Positions 35,137 through 43,379 of a DNA stretch of 64,000 bases are shown here, piece by piece. The DNA is from Amycolatopsis suaedae (lineage in GTDB: Bacteria; Actinomycetota; Actinomycetes; Mycobacteriales; Pseudonocardiaceae), in the NCBI RefSeq assembly GCF_004214935.1, contig NZ_SFCC01000004.1, positions 310,001 to 374,000 on the forward strand, written 5' to 3'. The first letter of the stretch is position 1, and each line of letters begins with the position of its first letter. The notes beneath the pieces are model-generated. The model ran no database searches. It worked only from the letters and a program-made list of their open reading frames with translations, and was not told the origin of the DNA. Made by a program: the position numbers and the translations under genes.

Positions 35137-35191
35137 CCCCCAATGTGGCATTGGGGGAGTTCAAGTTCCCCAATGCCACATTGGGGAACTT
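35137..35191. repeat. Nested palindrome of two CCCCAATG/CATTGGGG hairpins
   Basis: Hairpin 1 (35137-35157): CCCCCAATG, loop TGG, CATTGGGGG. Hairpin 2 (35163-35191): AAGTTCCCCAATG, loop CCA, CATTGGGGAACTT, a perfect 13-bp stem. The 19-bp core of one is the exact reverse complement of the other, so the whole can also fold as one long stem. Between ldt 3' end and the hydrolase gene; may terminate transcription in either direction. Confidence 0.82.
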
Positions 35192-35269
35192 TGCTGGATC
35201 TCTTTCGTGGTGACGGCTGCGTCTGCTGGGCCGGATGTGACTGCTGAGACCGCGACCCCAGGACGGGAT

Positions 35270-35370
35270 GTTCGTGAAGGCCACCTTCATCACATGAGAC
35301 GACAGAAACTCGGCCTTCACACCGGACAGCGGGCTATCCGCCCACGTAATAAAGGTGGCCTTCACGTGCT
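35270..35370. repeat. Class-1 palindrome split by ~42 bp
   Basis: Left arm GTTCGTGAAGGCCACCTTCA at 35270-35289, right arm AAAGGTGGCCTTCACGTGCT at 35351-35370, with CACGTAAT before it. The central segment (ACAGAAACTCGGCCTTCACA and following) is not in the other copies. Ends 20 bp past the L,D-transpeptidase stop. Confidence 0.72.
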
Positions 35371-35390
35371 TTGCTGCACGGCCGGGCCCC

Positions 35391-36551
35391 CTACAGAGCG
35401 GACTTGGACTTCCAGGTCTCCCAGTCGAGCAGCCAGTCCATCACGTCAGACGTGGTCGGCATCTTCGCCTTCGAGCCGGTGATCTCCACCGGGTCGCCGA
35501 TCAGCGCCGAGTCGAAGTACTTCTTCGCGTCCGCCTCCAGCAGGTTCACGCACCCGTGCGAGGTGTTGTTCTTGCCGATGTTGGCGCGGTTCTCCTCGTT
35601 CTCGTGGATGTACTCGCCGTGGTTGGAAATCCGGCAGCACCACTTCTTCTTGACGTCGGTGTACCCGTAACGCGCGTTGTCGAAGATCGACGTGGGTTCC
35701 TTCGTCATCACGATCAGCGTGCCGTTGGGCGTGTTCAGGTTCGGGTCGGCGTCCTTGCCGTTGCTGCACGGGTAGCTCGCGTACTGCTCGCCGTTGCGGT
35801 AGACCTTCATCACGTGGTCGGGGGTGTTCACCTTGACCACCTGGTTACGGCCGATCTTGAACTTCGTGGTGACGTCGGCCTTGACGTAGACGCCCTTGCC
35901 GATGTTGACCCCGTACAACTTCGCGGTGACGGTGACCTCGGTGTTGGCAGGCCAGTACTCCCTCGGCCGCCAGTCGACCTGCCGGTCCGAGAGCCACCCC
36001 CACGCGCCCTCGACGTCCTTGGACGTCTCCACCTTCAGCGCCGCCTGCGCGGCCTTGCGGTCGGTCACCGGTGCGTCGAACTTCACACTGACCGGCATGC
36101 CGACGCCGACCTCGGCGTCGTCGCCCGGGTTGACCGTCGCGCGGATCACCTTGGCCGGTTTGACCGTGTCGAACGTGCCGGTCAGCTCCACCGGCTTGCC
36201 GTCGCTGCCGGTGCCCTTCGCCGCGTAGGTGTAGGTCTTGCCGTAGCCGAGCTGCTCGGACGCCGTCCAGACGGTCTTCTCCGGGTTGAGCTCGCCCTTG
36301 ACGGCCTCGCCCTCCGGGTTGGTGACCTTGACGTCGGTGAGCGTGCCGTCGGCGACCTTGACGGTCACCGGGTTCGCCACCGGCGCGTCCTTCGCGTTCA
36401 CCGCCGGTTCGGCGGTGATGACGGCCTTGGGCGCCTCGGCGGCGGGCGGTTGGCCACCGCTGCCGCCGCCGTCGTCACCCGAACACCCGGCCACCGCGAC
36501 GCCGGCCCCCACCGCCAGCGCCGCCTTGAATGCCGTTCGCCGTTGGAACAC
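35391..36551 (-). CDS. L,D-transpeptidase lipoprotein (LdtMt-type)
   Basis: Forms 3-3 cross-links in peptidoglycan outside the membrane. 386 aa: twin-Arg/lipoprotein-type signal (FQRRTAFKAALAVGAGVAVA, then GCSG), two Ig-like domains (about 40-240), and the YkuD catalytic domain with the histidine in SNHGEYIHENEENRA and the nucleophile in NTSHGCVNLLEADAKKYF. C-terminal Trp-rich tail (DWLLDWETWKSKS) as in mycobacterial Ldt. Counterpart of Rv0483 beside murB. ATG at 36551. Confidence 0.94.
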   Translation of the reverse strand: MFQRRTAFKAALAVGAGVAVAGCSGDDGGGSGGQPPAAEAPKAVITAEPAVNAKDAPVANPVTVKVADGTLTDVKVTNPEGEAVKGELNPEKTVWTASEQLGYGKTYTYAAKGTGSDGKPVELTGTFDTVKPAKVIRATVNPGDDAEVGVGMPVSVKFDAPVTDRKAAQAALKVETSKDVEGAWGWLSDRQVDWRPREYWPANTEVTVTAKLYGVNIGKGVYVKADVTTKFKIGRNQVVKVNTPDHVMKVYRNGEQYASYPCSNGKDADPNLNTPNGTLIVMTKEPTSIFDNARYGYTDVKKKWCCRISNHGEYIHENEENRANIGKNNTSHGCVNLLEADAKKYFDSALIGDPVEITGSKAKMPTTSDVMDWLLDWETWKSKSAL

Positions 36552-36664
36552 CCCACGAACCTCCGTCTTTCCACCCCTGCGGAAACCGACGGTACTCCGC
36601 CGTTGTTTCCTCGACGTTGGCTAGACGCCGAGCCCGGCGGGCGGGTTGCTCGGGCGGCCGCGGG

Positions 36665-37750
36665 TCACAGGGTGCAGTTGACCAGCGACGGTTCCGGGTG
36701 CAACGTCACGCCGAACCGCTCGCGGACGCCGTCGCGCACCTCACCCGCGAGGGTCAGCAGGTCCGCCGTGGTCGCCTCACCCCGGTTGGTGAGCGCCAGC
36801 GTGTGCTTGGTCGACAACGACACCCGGCCACCCGGTCCCTGATGCCCCTTGGCGAATCCGGCGCGCTCGATCAGCCAGGCCGCGGACAGCTTGACGCCGC
36901 CGTCGGCCGGGTACTGCGGCACCGGAACTCCGGCCCCGACCACCTCGGCGATGCGCTCCAGCACGCCCGCGAGCTGCGACTCGGGCAGGATCGGGTTGAT
37001 GAAGAAAGACCCGGCGCTCCAGGTGTCGTGGTCGGCCGGGTCGAGCACCATGCCCTTGCCGCGGCGCAGCTCCAGCACGGCCTGCCGGACGTCGGCCGTC
37101 GGTACCCGCGAGCCCAGCTCGGCACCCAGCTTGTTCGCCAGTTCCGGATAGCGGATCGGCGAGGACAGGCCGTCGCCATGGGTGGCGAACTGGACGCCGA
37201 GCACGACGTGCCCGGTGTTCTTCAGCGAGCTGGTGCGGTAGCCGAACGTGAGGTCCTTGCTTCCGGCGCCGGTGCGTTTGCCCTGCTCACGGTCGTAGTA
37301 GGTGACGTGGCTGAGCAGCTGGCTGACCTCGAAGCCGTAGGCGCCGACGTTCTGCAGCGGCGTCGCGCCGACCGAGCCGGGGATGCCGGACAGGCACTCC
37401 AGGCCGCCGAAGCGATTCTCGACACACCAGGCCACGACGTCGTCCCAGTTCTCCCCTGCGGCGAAGTCCACGTAGACCGTGACGCCGCCGTAGGGGTCCT
37501 GCTTCCACGACCGGCCGGTGGTGGCGATCTTGAGCACCCGGCCGTCGAAGCCGTCGTCGCCGACGACCAGGTTCGACCCGCCGCCGAGCACCAGCAGCCG
37601 CTCCCCGGACCCGTCGGCGTCGCGGACGGCCTCGACAACCTCGTCGTCGGTGGTGGCCACGTCGAACGATCGCGCCGGGCCACCGAGCCGCAACGTCGTG
37701 TGGTCGGCCAGGGCCTGCTGGGTGGGCGTTTGCACTGCACTCACAGCCAC
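36665..37750 (-). CDS. murB: UDP-N-acetylmuramate dehydrogenase
   Basis: FAD/NADPH reductase that finishes UDP-MurNAc. About 361 aa. FAD-binding TTLRLGGPARSFDVAT and LVLGGGSNLVVGDDG; GIPGSVGATPLQNVGAYG; catalytic Ser in WSAGSFFINPIL; C-terminal GRVSLSTKHTLALTNRGEAT. GTG at 37750 (VAVSAVQTPTQQ) is preferred, 37744 possible; both leave ~20 bp to the divergent DUF2505 gene, so the two promoters must overlap the coding starts or the mRNAs be leaderless. Confidence 0.95.
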   Translation of the reverse strand: MAVSAVQTPTQQALADHTTLRLGGPARSFDVATTDDEVVEAVRDADGSGERLLVLGGGSNLVVGDDGFDGRVLKIATTGRSWKQDPYGGVTVYVDFAAGENWDDVVAWCVENRFGGLECLSGIPGSVGATPLQNVGAYGFEVSQLLSHVTYYDREQGKRTGAGSKDLTFGYRTSSLKNTGHVVLGVQFATHGDGLSSPIRYPELANKLGAELGSRVPTADVRQAVLELRRGKGMVLDPADHDTWSAGSFFINPILPESQLAGVLERIAEVVGAGVPVPQYPADGGVKLSAAWLIERAGFAKGHQGPGGRVSLSTKHTLALTNRGEATTADLLTLAGEVRDGVRERFGVTLHPEPSLVNCTL

Positions 37751-37770
37751 GAACGGTACTGTCCCTGCCC

Positions 37771-38268
37771 ATGGCATCCCGTATCGACCACCGAGCGCAG
37801 TTCGACCGGCCCGTGGCCGACGTGTTCCAGGCACTGTCCGAGGACACCGTCCTGCGTGCCCGGCTGGACCTGCTCGGCGGCAAGCACGGCGCCCTGCCCG
37901 AGCACAGCAAGGACGACAACGGCGTGCGCTACAAGCTCGTCCAGGGCATCGGCGCGGAGCAGCTGCCGCAGGCTGTGCGCACCCTGCACTCCGGTGACCT
38001 GATCGTGCACCGGGAGCAGCAGTGGACGCGGTCGGGCGAGGGGTACGCCGGCACCGCGACGGCGCACGTCAACGGGGTTCCCGGGGAGATCACGGCGCGG
38101 ACCGAGCTGGTGTCCGACGGCGAGGGCAGCGTGCTGCGCACCATCGGCGAGGTGAAGGTCCGGATTCCGCTGTTCGGGGCGAAGCTGGAGAGCGTGATCG
38201 CCGAGCAGGTGACGAAGCTGCTGGAGGCCGAGGCCCAGTTCACCCGGCGATGGCTGAGCGAGCACTAG
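37771..38268 (+). CDS. DUF2505 (START/SRPBCC-like) protein
   Basis: 165 aa. Begins MASRIDHRAQFDRPVADVFQ and has the alternating strand/helix pattern of START-like ligand-binding proteins. Divergent from murB exactly as Rv0481c is from Rv0482. Function unknown. Its TAG stop lies inside the left arm of the 164-bp palindrome at 38267-38430. Confidence 0.87.
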   Translation: MASRIDHRAQFDRPVADVFQALSEDTVLRARLDLLGGKHGALPEHSKDDNGVRYKLVQGIGAEQLPQAVRTLHSGDLIVHREQQWTRSGEGYAGTATAHVNGVPGEITARTELVSDGEGSVLRTIGEVKVRIPLFGAKLESVIAEQVTKLLEAEAQFTRRWLSEH

Positions 38269-38430
38269 TGCCCTGCGCCGGAAACCCGGCGCGTAAGTCG
38301 GCGAGTCCGGATTTCCGCTGGCAAGGCGCCGGTTCGCCCTCGTACTGGACCGTACTCGGGCGGACCGGCAACGCCGCCAGCGGGAATCCGGGCCGGTGAA
38401 TTACACGGCGGGTTTCCGGCGCGGGGCACT
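38267..38430. repeat. 164-bp imperfect palindrome joining two genes
   Basis: 79-nt arms (38267-38345 and 38352-38430) around a 6-nt loop TGGACC. Outer part: AGTGCCCTGCGCCGGAAACC on the left against AGTGCCCCGCGCCGGAAACC (right arm reverse-complemented), 19 of 20 identical; inner blocks CCGGATTTCCGCTGGC / CCGGATTCCCGCTGGC and GCCGGTTCGCCC / GCCGGTCCGCCC. About 80% complementary overall. Holds the DUF2505 stop and the methyltransferase start. Confidence 0.85.
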
Positions 38431-39202
38431 CGGAACTCCGACCCGGGGCACGACCAACCCGAACCGGCTGCGCCGGGTGGACCGCTGGCTCACCTACTCG
38501 CCACGGGTTGCCCGTTCGTGCGGTTCCGTGCCCGATCCGCTCGTCGTCGACCTCGGCTACGGCGCGACGCCGGTGACCACCGTCGAGCTGGCGAACCGGC
38601 TGCGCACCCGGTTCCCCGGCGTGCGGGTGCTGGGACTGGAGCTGGACCCGGACCGGGTCGCCGCGGGCAGAACTGCCGCTCGGCCACCGTGGCTGGACTT
38701 CCGGCGCGGCGGGTTCGAGCTGGCCGGGACGCGGCCCGCGCTGGTGCGGGCGTTCAACGTGCTGCGCCAGTACGACGAGGGCGAGGTCGCCGGCGCGTGG
38801 CGGACGATGCTGGACCGGCTGGCACCCGGCGGGCTGCTCGTCGAGGGCACCTGTGACGAGATCGGGCGGCGGTGCTGCTGGGTCACGCTGTCCGCGGACG
38901 GGCCGCTGACGCTGACCGTCTCGGTGCGGCCTGCGTCGCTGGACCGTCCGTCCACTGTGGCTGAACGGCTGCCGAAGTCGTTGATACACCGCAACGTTCC
39001 CGGTGAACGTGTGCACACTTTTCTGTCCGCCCTGGACTCCTGCTGGGACGTCGCGGCACCGCTGGCGACGTTCGGCGCACGGGCCCGGTGGACCGAGGCC
39101 GTCCGGCTGCTGGCCGCGCGCGGCTGGCCGGTCCGCGACCGGCGGGACCGCTGGCGGCTCGGCGAGCTGACCGTCGACTACTCCTGCGTGGCACCTGGTT
39201 AA
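38396..39202 (+). CDS. Class I SAM-dependent methyltransferase
   Basis: 268 aa. Motif I VVDLGYGATPVTTVELANRL (about residues 50-69), GVRVLGLELDPDRVAAGR, then FNVLRQYDEGEVAGAWRTML. The segment LGTPTRGTTNPNRLRRVDRW before motif I looks conserved, so the start must be upstream of ~38440; GTG at 38396 is the best candidate. The first dozen codons lie in the right arm of a large palindrome, so the start may be hidden in RNA structure. Substrate unknown. Confidence 0.82.
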   Translation: MNYTAGFRRGALGTPTRGTTNPNRLRRVDRWLTYSPRVARSCGSVPDPLVVDLGYGATPVTTVELANRLRTRFPGVRVLGLELDPDRVAAGRTAARPPWLDFRRGGFELAGTRPALVRAFNVLRQYDEGEVAGAWRTMLDRLAPGGLLVEGTCDEIGRRCCWVTLSADGPLTLTVSVRPASLDRPSTVAERLPKSLIHRNVPGERVHTFLSALDSCWDVAAPLATFGARARWTEAVRLLAARGWPVRDRRDRWRLGELTVDYSCVAPG

Positions 39203-39249
39203 CCGTCGGTGTTCACCACCAGGTCAACCCGGCCGTGCAGTATCGAGGT

Positions 39250-39915
39250 GTGGTGGACCTGCTCACGCACCTGACCGAGCTACTGCGCGGCTCGCTGGGC
39301 TCGCCGTGGCTGTGGCTGGTGGTGTTCGCCGTCGCCGGGCTGGACGCGTTGCTGCCGTTCATGCCCAGCGAGGGCACGGTGATCGCCGTCGCGGTGCTCC
39401 TGGCCGGGCAGGACGACCACGCCGGCCTGCTCCTGCTGGTACTGGTGACCGCCGTCGGTGCGCTGGCAGGCGACTGTCTCGGGCACCTGGTCGGCAGAAC
39501 TGCCGGTCCGCACGTCGTGGCACGGCTGCAGCGGGGCGAGAAGGGCAGGCGCCGCTACGCCTGGGCACGCGAGCGGGTCGACCGGCACGCGGTGCTGCTG
39601 ATCGTGGCCGCGAGGTACCTGCCCGGCGGCAGGGTCGCGGCCGGGCTGGCGACCGGCAGCATGCGTTACCCGATCGGCAGATTCGTGGCGCTGGACGCGC
39701 TGGGGTGCGTGTTGTGGGCGGTGTACAGCGTCGTGATCGGGTACGTCGGCGGCGCGGGGTTCGCGGATCGGCCGTTGCTGGGGCTGCTGGTCGCCTTCGG
39801 CGTCGGCCTGCTGATGGTCGGAGTGCTGGCCGGTGTGCGCCGGGCCGCCCGGTCCGGCAGGCAGGCCACGGAGGATGATGACCAACCGTGCCAGCGAACA
39901 CACACCGTTACGTGA
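39250..39915 (+). CDS. DedA/SNARE-associated family membrane protein
   Basis: 221 aa, about five hydrophobic segments. LLPFMPSEGTVIAVAVLLAG and RYLPGGRVAAGLATGSMRYP match the DedA pattern (acidic residue in the first re-entrant region; the conserved R-x-x-P-x-x-R-like loop). DedA proteins are lipid flippases or proton-coupled transporters. GTG GTG at 39250; poor ribosome-binding site. Its 3' end overlaps purU by 28 bp. Confidence 0.82.
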   Translation: MVDLLTHLTELLRGSLGSPWLWLVVFAVAGLDALLPFMPSEGTVIAVAVLLAGQDDHAGLLLLVLVTAVGALAGDCLGHLVGRTAGPHVVARLQRGEKGRRRYAWARERVDRHAVLLIVAARYLPGGRVAAGLATGSMRYPIGRFVALDALGCVLWAVYSVVIGYVGGAGFADRPLLGLLVAFGVGLLMVGVLAGVRRAARSGRQATEDDDQPCQRTHTVT

Positions 39916-40754
39916 TCACCTTCGGCTGCCCCGACCGGACCGGCATCGTCGCGCGGATCTCGTCGTTCCTCGCCGAGGCGGGCGGCTGGATCGTCGAGGC
40001 CGCCTACCACACCGACCTGGAGACCGGCTGGTTCTTCACCAGGCAGGAAGTGCGGGCCGACTCGCTGCCGTTCGACGTGACCGAGCTGCGGGCGCGCTTC
40101 GCCGGGGTGGCCCGTTCGCTCGGGGCCGAGTCGGACTGGTCGGTGCACGACACCAGCGAACGCCGCCGGGTGGTGATCCTGGTGTCGCGGGAGGGCCACT
40201 GCCTGTACGACCTGCTGGGCCGGGTCGCGTCCGGTGAGCTGGACGTCGACGTGCGGGCGGTGATCGGCAACCACGCCTCGCTGGGCGACATCACGGAGGC
40301 GCACGGCATCCCGTTCCACCACGTGCCGTTCGCCCCCGGCGAGAAGGCCGCGGCGTTCGCGCGGGTGCGGGAGCTGGTCGACGAGCACGAGCCGCACGCC
40401 GTCGTGCTGGCCCGCTTCATGCAGATCCTGCCGCCGGAGCTGTGCGAGGCGTGGGCGGGCAGGGCGCTGAACATCCACCACAGCTTCCTGCCCTCGTTCA
40501 TCGGCGCGCGGCCGTACCACCAGGCGCACACGCGCGGGGTGAAGCTGGTCGGCGCCACGTGTCACTACGTGACGGCCGACCTGGACGCCGGGCCGATCAT
40601 CGAGCAGGACGTCATCCGCGTCGGGCACGCCGACTCGGTCGCCGACATGGTCCGCAAGGGCCGCGACATCGAGAAGGTCACCCTGGCCAGGGGCCTGCGC
40701 TGGCACCTGGAGAACCGGGTCCTCGTGCACGGCAACCGCACCGTGGTCTTCTAG
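39888..40754 (+). CDS. purU: Formyltetrahydrofolate deformylase
   Basis: Hydrolyses 10-formyl-THF to THF and formate, balancing one-carbon pools. 288 aa: N-terminal ACT domain (YVITFGCPDRTGIVARISSF), C-terminal formyltransferase-like domain with HVPFAPGEKAAAFARV, VVLARFMQILPPELCEAW and ALNIHHSFLPSFIGARPYHQ (catalytic Asn-His). GTG start within the end of the DedA gene. Convergent with the glutaredoxin gene; both stops share a CTAG. Confidence 0.95.
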   Translation: MPANTHRYVITFGCPDRTGIVARISSFLAEAGGWIVEAAYHTDLETGWFFTRQEVRADSLPFDVTELRARFAGVARSLGAESDWSVHDTSERRRVVILVSREGHCLYDLLGRVASGELDVDVRAVIGNHASLGDITEAHGIPFHHVPFAPGEKAAAFARVRELVDEHEPHAVVLARFMQILPPELCEAWAGRALNIHHSFLPSFIGARPYHQAHTRGVKLVGATCHYVTADLDAGPIIEQDVIRVGHADSVADMVRKGRDIEKVTLARGLRWHLENRVLVHGNRTVVF

Positions 40755-40993
40755 CGGCCGGACAGGTGAGCCATCAGGGCCTCGTCGGTGGGCTCCACCA
40801 GGTGGGTGCCGTCGCCGAAGGTGATGGTCGGGATGCGGCGCTCGCCGCCCTGCAGCCCGCGCACCAGCGCTTCCGCCTCGGCGTCGGCCTCCACGTCGAC
40901 ATAGCGGTACGCCACGCCCTCGCGGTCCAGCAGCGCCCGGCTGCGCTTCACGTCGGGGCACCACGAGGCCCCGTAGACAACCAGCTCAGACAC
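40751..40993 (-). CDS. Glutaredoxin-like protein with a single active-site Cys
   Basis: 80 aa. VVYGASWCPDVKRSRALLDR has CPDV where mycoredoxin has CxYC, so it is of the monothiol type; IPTITFGDGTHLVEPTDEAL holds the cis-Pro and C-terminal features of NrdH/mycoredoxin-like proteins. Probably reduces mycothiol mixed disulfides or carries iron-sulfur clusters (inference). GTG start 8 bp inside the end of the oxidoreductase gene. Confidence 0.85.
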   Translation of the reverse strand: MSELVVYGASWCPDVKRSRALLDREGVAYRYVDVEADAEAEALVRGLQGGERRIPTITFGDGTHLVEPTDEALMAHLSGR

Positions 40994-41987
40994 GGACCAG
41001 CATCTTCCCCGTGTTGGCGCCGGCGAGCATGTCGAGGAACGCCTTCGGCGCGTTCTCGATACCCTCGACGACGGTCTCCGAATACCGCAGGCTGCCCGAC
41101 GCCACCAGCGGCGCCACGTCGGCGACGAAATCGGCGTGCCGGTCGTAGTGGTCACCGACCAGGAAGCCCTGGATACGCAGCCGCTTGCCGACGATCTGCA
41201 TGAGGTTGCGCGGCGCGGGGTTCGGCTCGGTCGCGTTGTAGCCGGAGATCATCCCGCACACGGCGAACCGCGCGTGCAGGTTGGCCGAGTCGATGGCGGC
41301 CTCGAGGTGCTCGCCGCCGACGTTGTCGAAGTAGACGTCGATGCCGTCCGGCGCCGCGTCCCGCAGCTGCCCGGCCACCGGGCCGTCCTTGTAGTTGAAC
41401 GCCGCGTCGAACCCGAGGTCCTCGGTCAGCCAGCGCACCTTCTCCGCCGACCCGGCGCTGCCGATCACCCGCCCGGCGCCCTTCAGCTTCGCCAGCTGCC
41501 CGACGACCGAGCCGACGGCTCCGGCCGCGCCGGACACGAACACGGTGTCACCCGCCCGCAACGAAGCGCGGTCGAGCAGGCCGATCCAGGCCGTGAGCCC
41601 GGTCATCCCGAGGACGCCGAGGTACGTGCTCAGCGGCGCCACCGAACCGTCCACCTTGGACGCTTGGTCGGGCGTCAGCACGGCGTGCGTCCGCCAGCCC
41701 TTCATGTGCAGCACGGTGTCGCCGGGTGCGTAGCCGTCCACTGTGGACTCGACAACCTCGCCAACGGCGCCGCCGTGCATGACCTTGCCCAGCGCGTAGG
41801 GCTCGGCGTAGGACTTGGCCTCCGACATCCGCCCGCGCATGTACGGGTCGACACTCACCCACAGGTTGCGCACGAGCAGCTGGCCAGGGGCCGGCCGGGG
41901 GACGTCGGTCGCCACGACGTCGAAGTCGCTGGGCTTCGGGGTGCCTTCCGGCCGCGCCGCGAGCCTGACCTCGGTCGCGCCGCTCAC
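40986..41987 (-). CDS. NADP-dependent MDR oxidoreductase (curcumin reductase-like)
   Basis: 333 aa, zinc-free medium-chain reductase: N-terminal GroES-like domain (LLVRNLWVSVDPYMRGRMSE), cofactor site DTVFVSGAAGAVGSVVGQLA, and the YFDNVGGEHLEAAIDSANLH segment typical of the PTGR/CurA group. Reduces an activated double bond; natural substrate unknown. GTG overlaps the SRPBCC stop by 4 bp. Confidence 0.9.
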   Translation of the reverse strand: MSGATEVRLAARPEGTPKPSDFDVVATDVPRPAPGQLLVRNLWVSVDPYMRGRMSEAKSYAEPYALGKVMHGGAVGEVVESTVDGYAPGDTVLHMKGWRTHAVLTPDQASKVDGSVAPLSTYLGVLGMTGLTAWIGLLDRASLRAGDTVFVSGAAGAVGSVVGQLAKLKGAGRVIGSAGSAEKVRWLTEDLGFDAAFNYKDGPVAGQLRDAAPDGIDVYFDNVGGEHLEAAIDSANLHARFAVCGMISGYNATEPNPAPRNLMQIVGKRLRIQGFLVGDHYDRHADFVADVAPLVASGSLRYSETVVEGIENAPKAFLDMLAGANTGKMLVRV

Positions 41988-42421
41988 CTGACCTGGCCCT
42001 CGAGGTTGGCCAGCACGCCGTCGTAGATGCGCCGCAGGCCACCGGGGGCGAACGTCTTCTCGAAGAAGCCGCCGATGCCGCCGGCACCGTCCCAGCTGGT
42101 CTCGATGCGCACGACGCTGCCGTTGCCTGCCTCACGCACCGTCCACGTGGTGACCATGCTGGAGTTGGCGTCGGTCTCCACCAGCGTGCCGGGCGAGGGT
42201 TCGGCGACCGTGGCCTCGACGTGCCGCACCCGCTTCGACGTCGCCTGCAGCCGCCACTTCACGACGGTGCCCGCGCCCTGGCCGCCCTCGACGACCTCGT
42301 ACTCGCTGTACTGCTCGGTGAGCAGCTTCGGCCGCACGCCAGCGTAGTCGGCGACGGCGGTACGCACCTTGTCCACCGGCGCGTCGATCGTGCGTTCCGC
42401 GGTGGCGGTGACCTTGCCCAT
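41984..42421 (-). CDS. SRPBCC family protein
   Basis: 145 aa START/Bet v1-like protein (TAERTIDAPVDKVRTAVADY; SMVTTWTVREAGNGSVVRIE). Binds a hydrophobic ligand or acts as polyketide-cyclase-like protein; role unknown. ATG at 42421 with GGAGAG upstream; 11 bp after the YbaK-like gene. Confidence 0.85.
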   Translation of the reverse strand: MGKVTATAERTIDAPVDKVRTAVADYAGVRPKLLTEQYSEYEVVEGGQGAGTVVKWRLQATSKRVRHVEATVAEPSPGTLVETDANSSMVTTWTVREAGNGSVVRIETSWDGAGGIGGFFEKTFAPGGLRRIYDGVLANLEGQVR

Positions 42422-42432
42422 GACTCTCCTTC

Positions 42433-42987
42433 TCAGCCGGCCGCGCGGGCCAGCCCCTCGATGACCTCGGCCCCGGGCAGCGCGGCCAGCGTCGCCCCGG
42501 TAACCAGCAGCTTGCTGCCGCGAATTCCGCTGCCCACGACCAGTTCGGGCGCGTCGGCGACAGCCTTGTCGACGAGGATCGGCCAGCCGTCGGGCAGCCC
42601 GAGCGGGGTGATCCCGCCGTAGGCCATGCCGGTCAGCTCGACCGCCTCGTCCATCGGCGCGAACGACGCCTTGCGCACGTCCAGCCGCCGTTTGATGACA
42701 CCGTTGACATCGGCACGCGTGGTGGCCAGCACGAGTGCCGCGGCGTACCGCACCTCACCGGCCCGCTTGCCGGAGACGACCACGCAGTTGGCCGACGCCG
42801 TCAGCGGCGAGCCGTAGGTGGCGCAGAACTTGGCGGTGTCGGCCAGCTCGGGATCGATCTCGGCGACGCCGGCCGCGGCGTCGGCGGGAAGGGCGGCCAG
42901 CGCCTTGGCCACCGGTTCGGCGAGCAGGTCGGTGCGCTCTCGCGCGGGCTCGACCCGCAGGGAGCCCGCGATGGTCCAGTTCGTCAC
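42433..42987 (-). CDS. YbaK/aminoacyl-tRNA deacylase domain protein
   Basis: 184 aa, free-standing YbaK-like editing domain (CATYGSPLTASANCVVVSGK; ATTRADVNGVIKRRLDVRKA with the catalytic Lys region; MAYGGITPLGLPDGWPILVD). Hydrolyses mischarged tRNA. GTG at 42987. Follows the DUF2516 gene. Confidence 0.87.
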   Translation of the reverse strand: MTNWTIAGSLRVEPARERTDLLAEPVAKALAALPADAAAGVAEIDPELADTAKFCATYGSPLTASANCVVVSGKRAGEVRYAAALVLATTRADVNGVIKRRLDVRKASFAPMDEAVELTGMAYGGITPLGLPDGWPILVDKAVADAPELVVGSGIRGSKLLVTGATLAALPGAEVIEGLARAAG

Positions 42988-43001
42988 GAGCCCCAGCCTA
43001 G

Positions 43002-43298
43002 CTACCAGCTGGAGCCGCCCCGCTGCACCTCGATGAGCTTGGGCCGCACGTCCACGATGTAGACCAGCGAGGCCACCGCCCCGGCGAGCCAGAAGATCAT
43101 GCCCTGCCCGTAGAACCCGGCAAGGCCCATGACGACGGCACTGGCGGCGGTGATGGCGAGCCAGAGCGGTTTCGTCTTGCGGTCGGCCGCGGTGAACGCG
43201 TCCGCGCGCTGCATGAGGCAGTGCCCGAACGCGAAGATCGCGGCCAGGGTGCCGATCTGGTCGATCACCCAGGTAATCCAGAACGCGACGGTAGGCAC
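43002..43298 (-). CDS. DUF2516 family membrane protein
   Basis: 98 aa with three hydrophobic segments (about 8-30, 45-62, 64-82) and the RADAFTAADRKTKPLWLAIT loop of DUF2516. Rv0476, next to hbhA in M. tuberculosis, is the same kind of protein in the same place. GTG at 43298 (VPTVAFWITWVID); the frame is open upstream into the terminator. Confidence 0.84.
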   Translation of the reverse strand: MPTVAFWITWVIDQIGTLAAIFAFGHCLMQRADAFTAADRKTKPLWLAITAASAVVMGLAGFYGQGMIFWLAGAVASLVYIVDVRPKLIEVQRGGSSW

Positions 43299-43329
43299 GA
43301 GACCAGCGTACGTCAGAACCCGGACACAG

Positions 43330-43366
43330 CAGGACCCCCGGCGCCGACGAGGCACCGGGGGTCCTG
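43330..43366 (-). terminator. 12-bp hairpin downstream of the HBHA-like gene
   Basis: CAGGACCCCCGG (43330-43341) and CCGGGGGTCCTG (43355-43366) pair perfectly, loop 13 nt, 14 bp past the stop. No U-tract. Confidence 0.8.
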
Positions 43367-43379
43367 GTGGAACCGCTGT

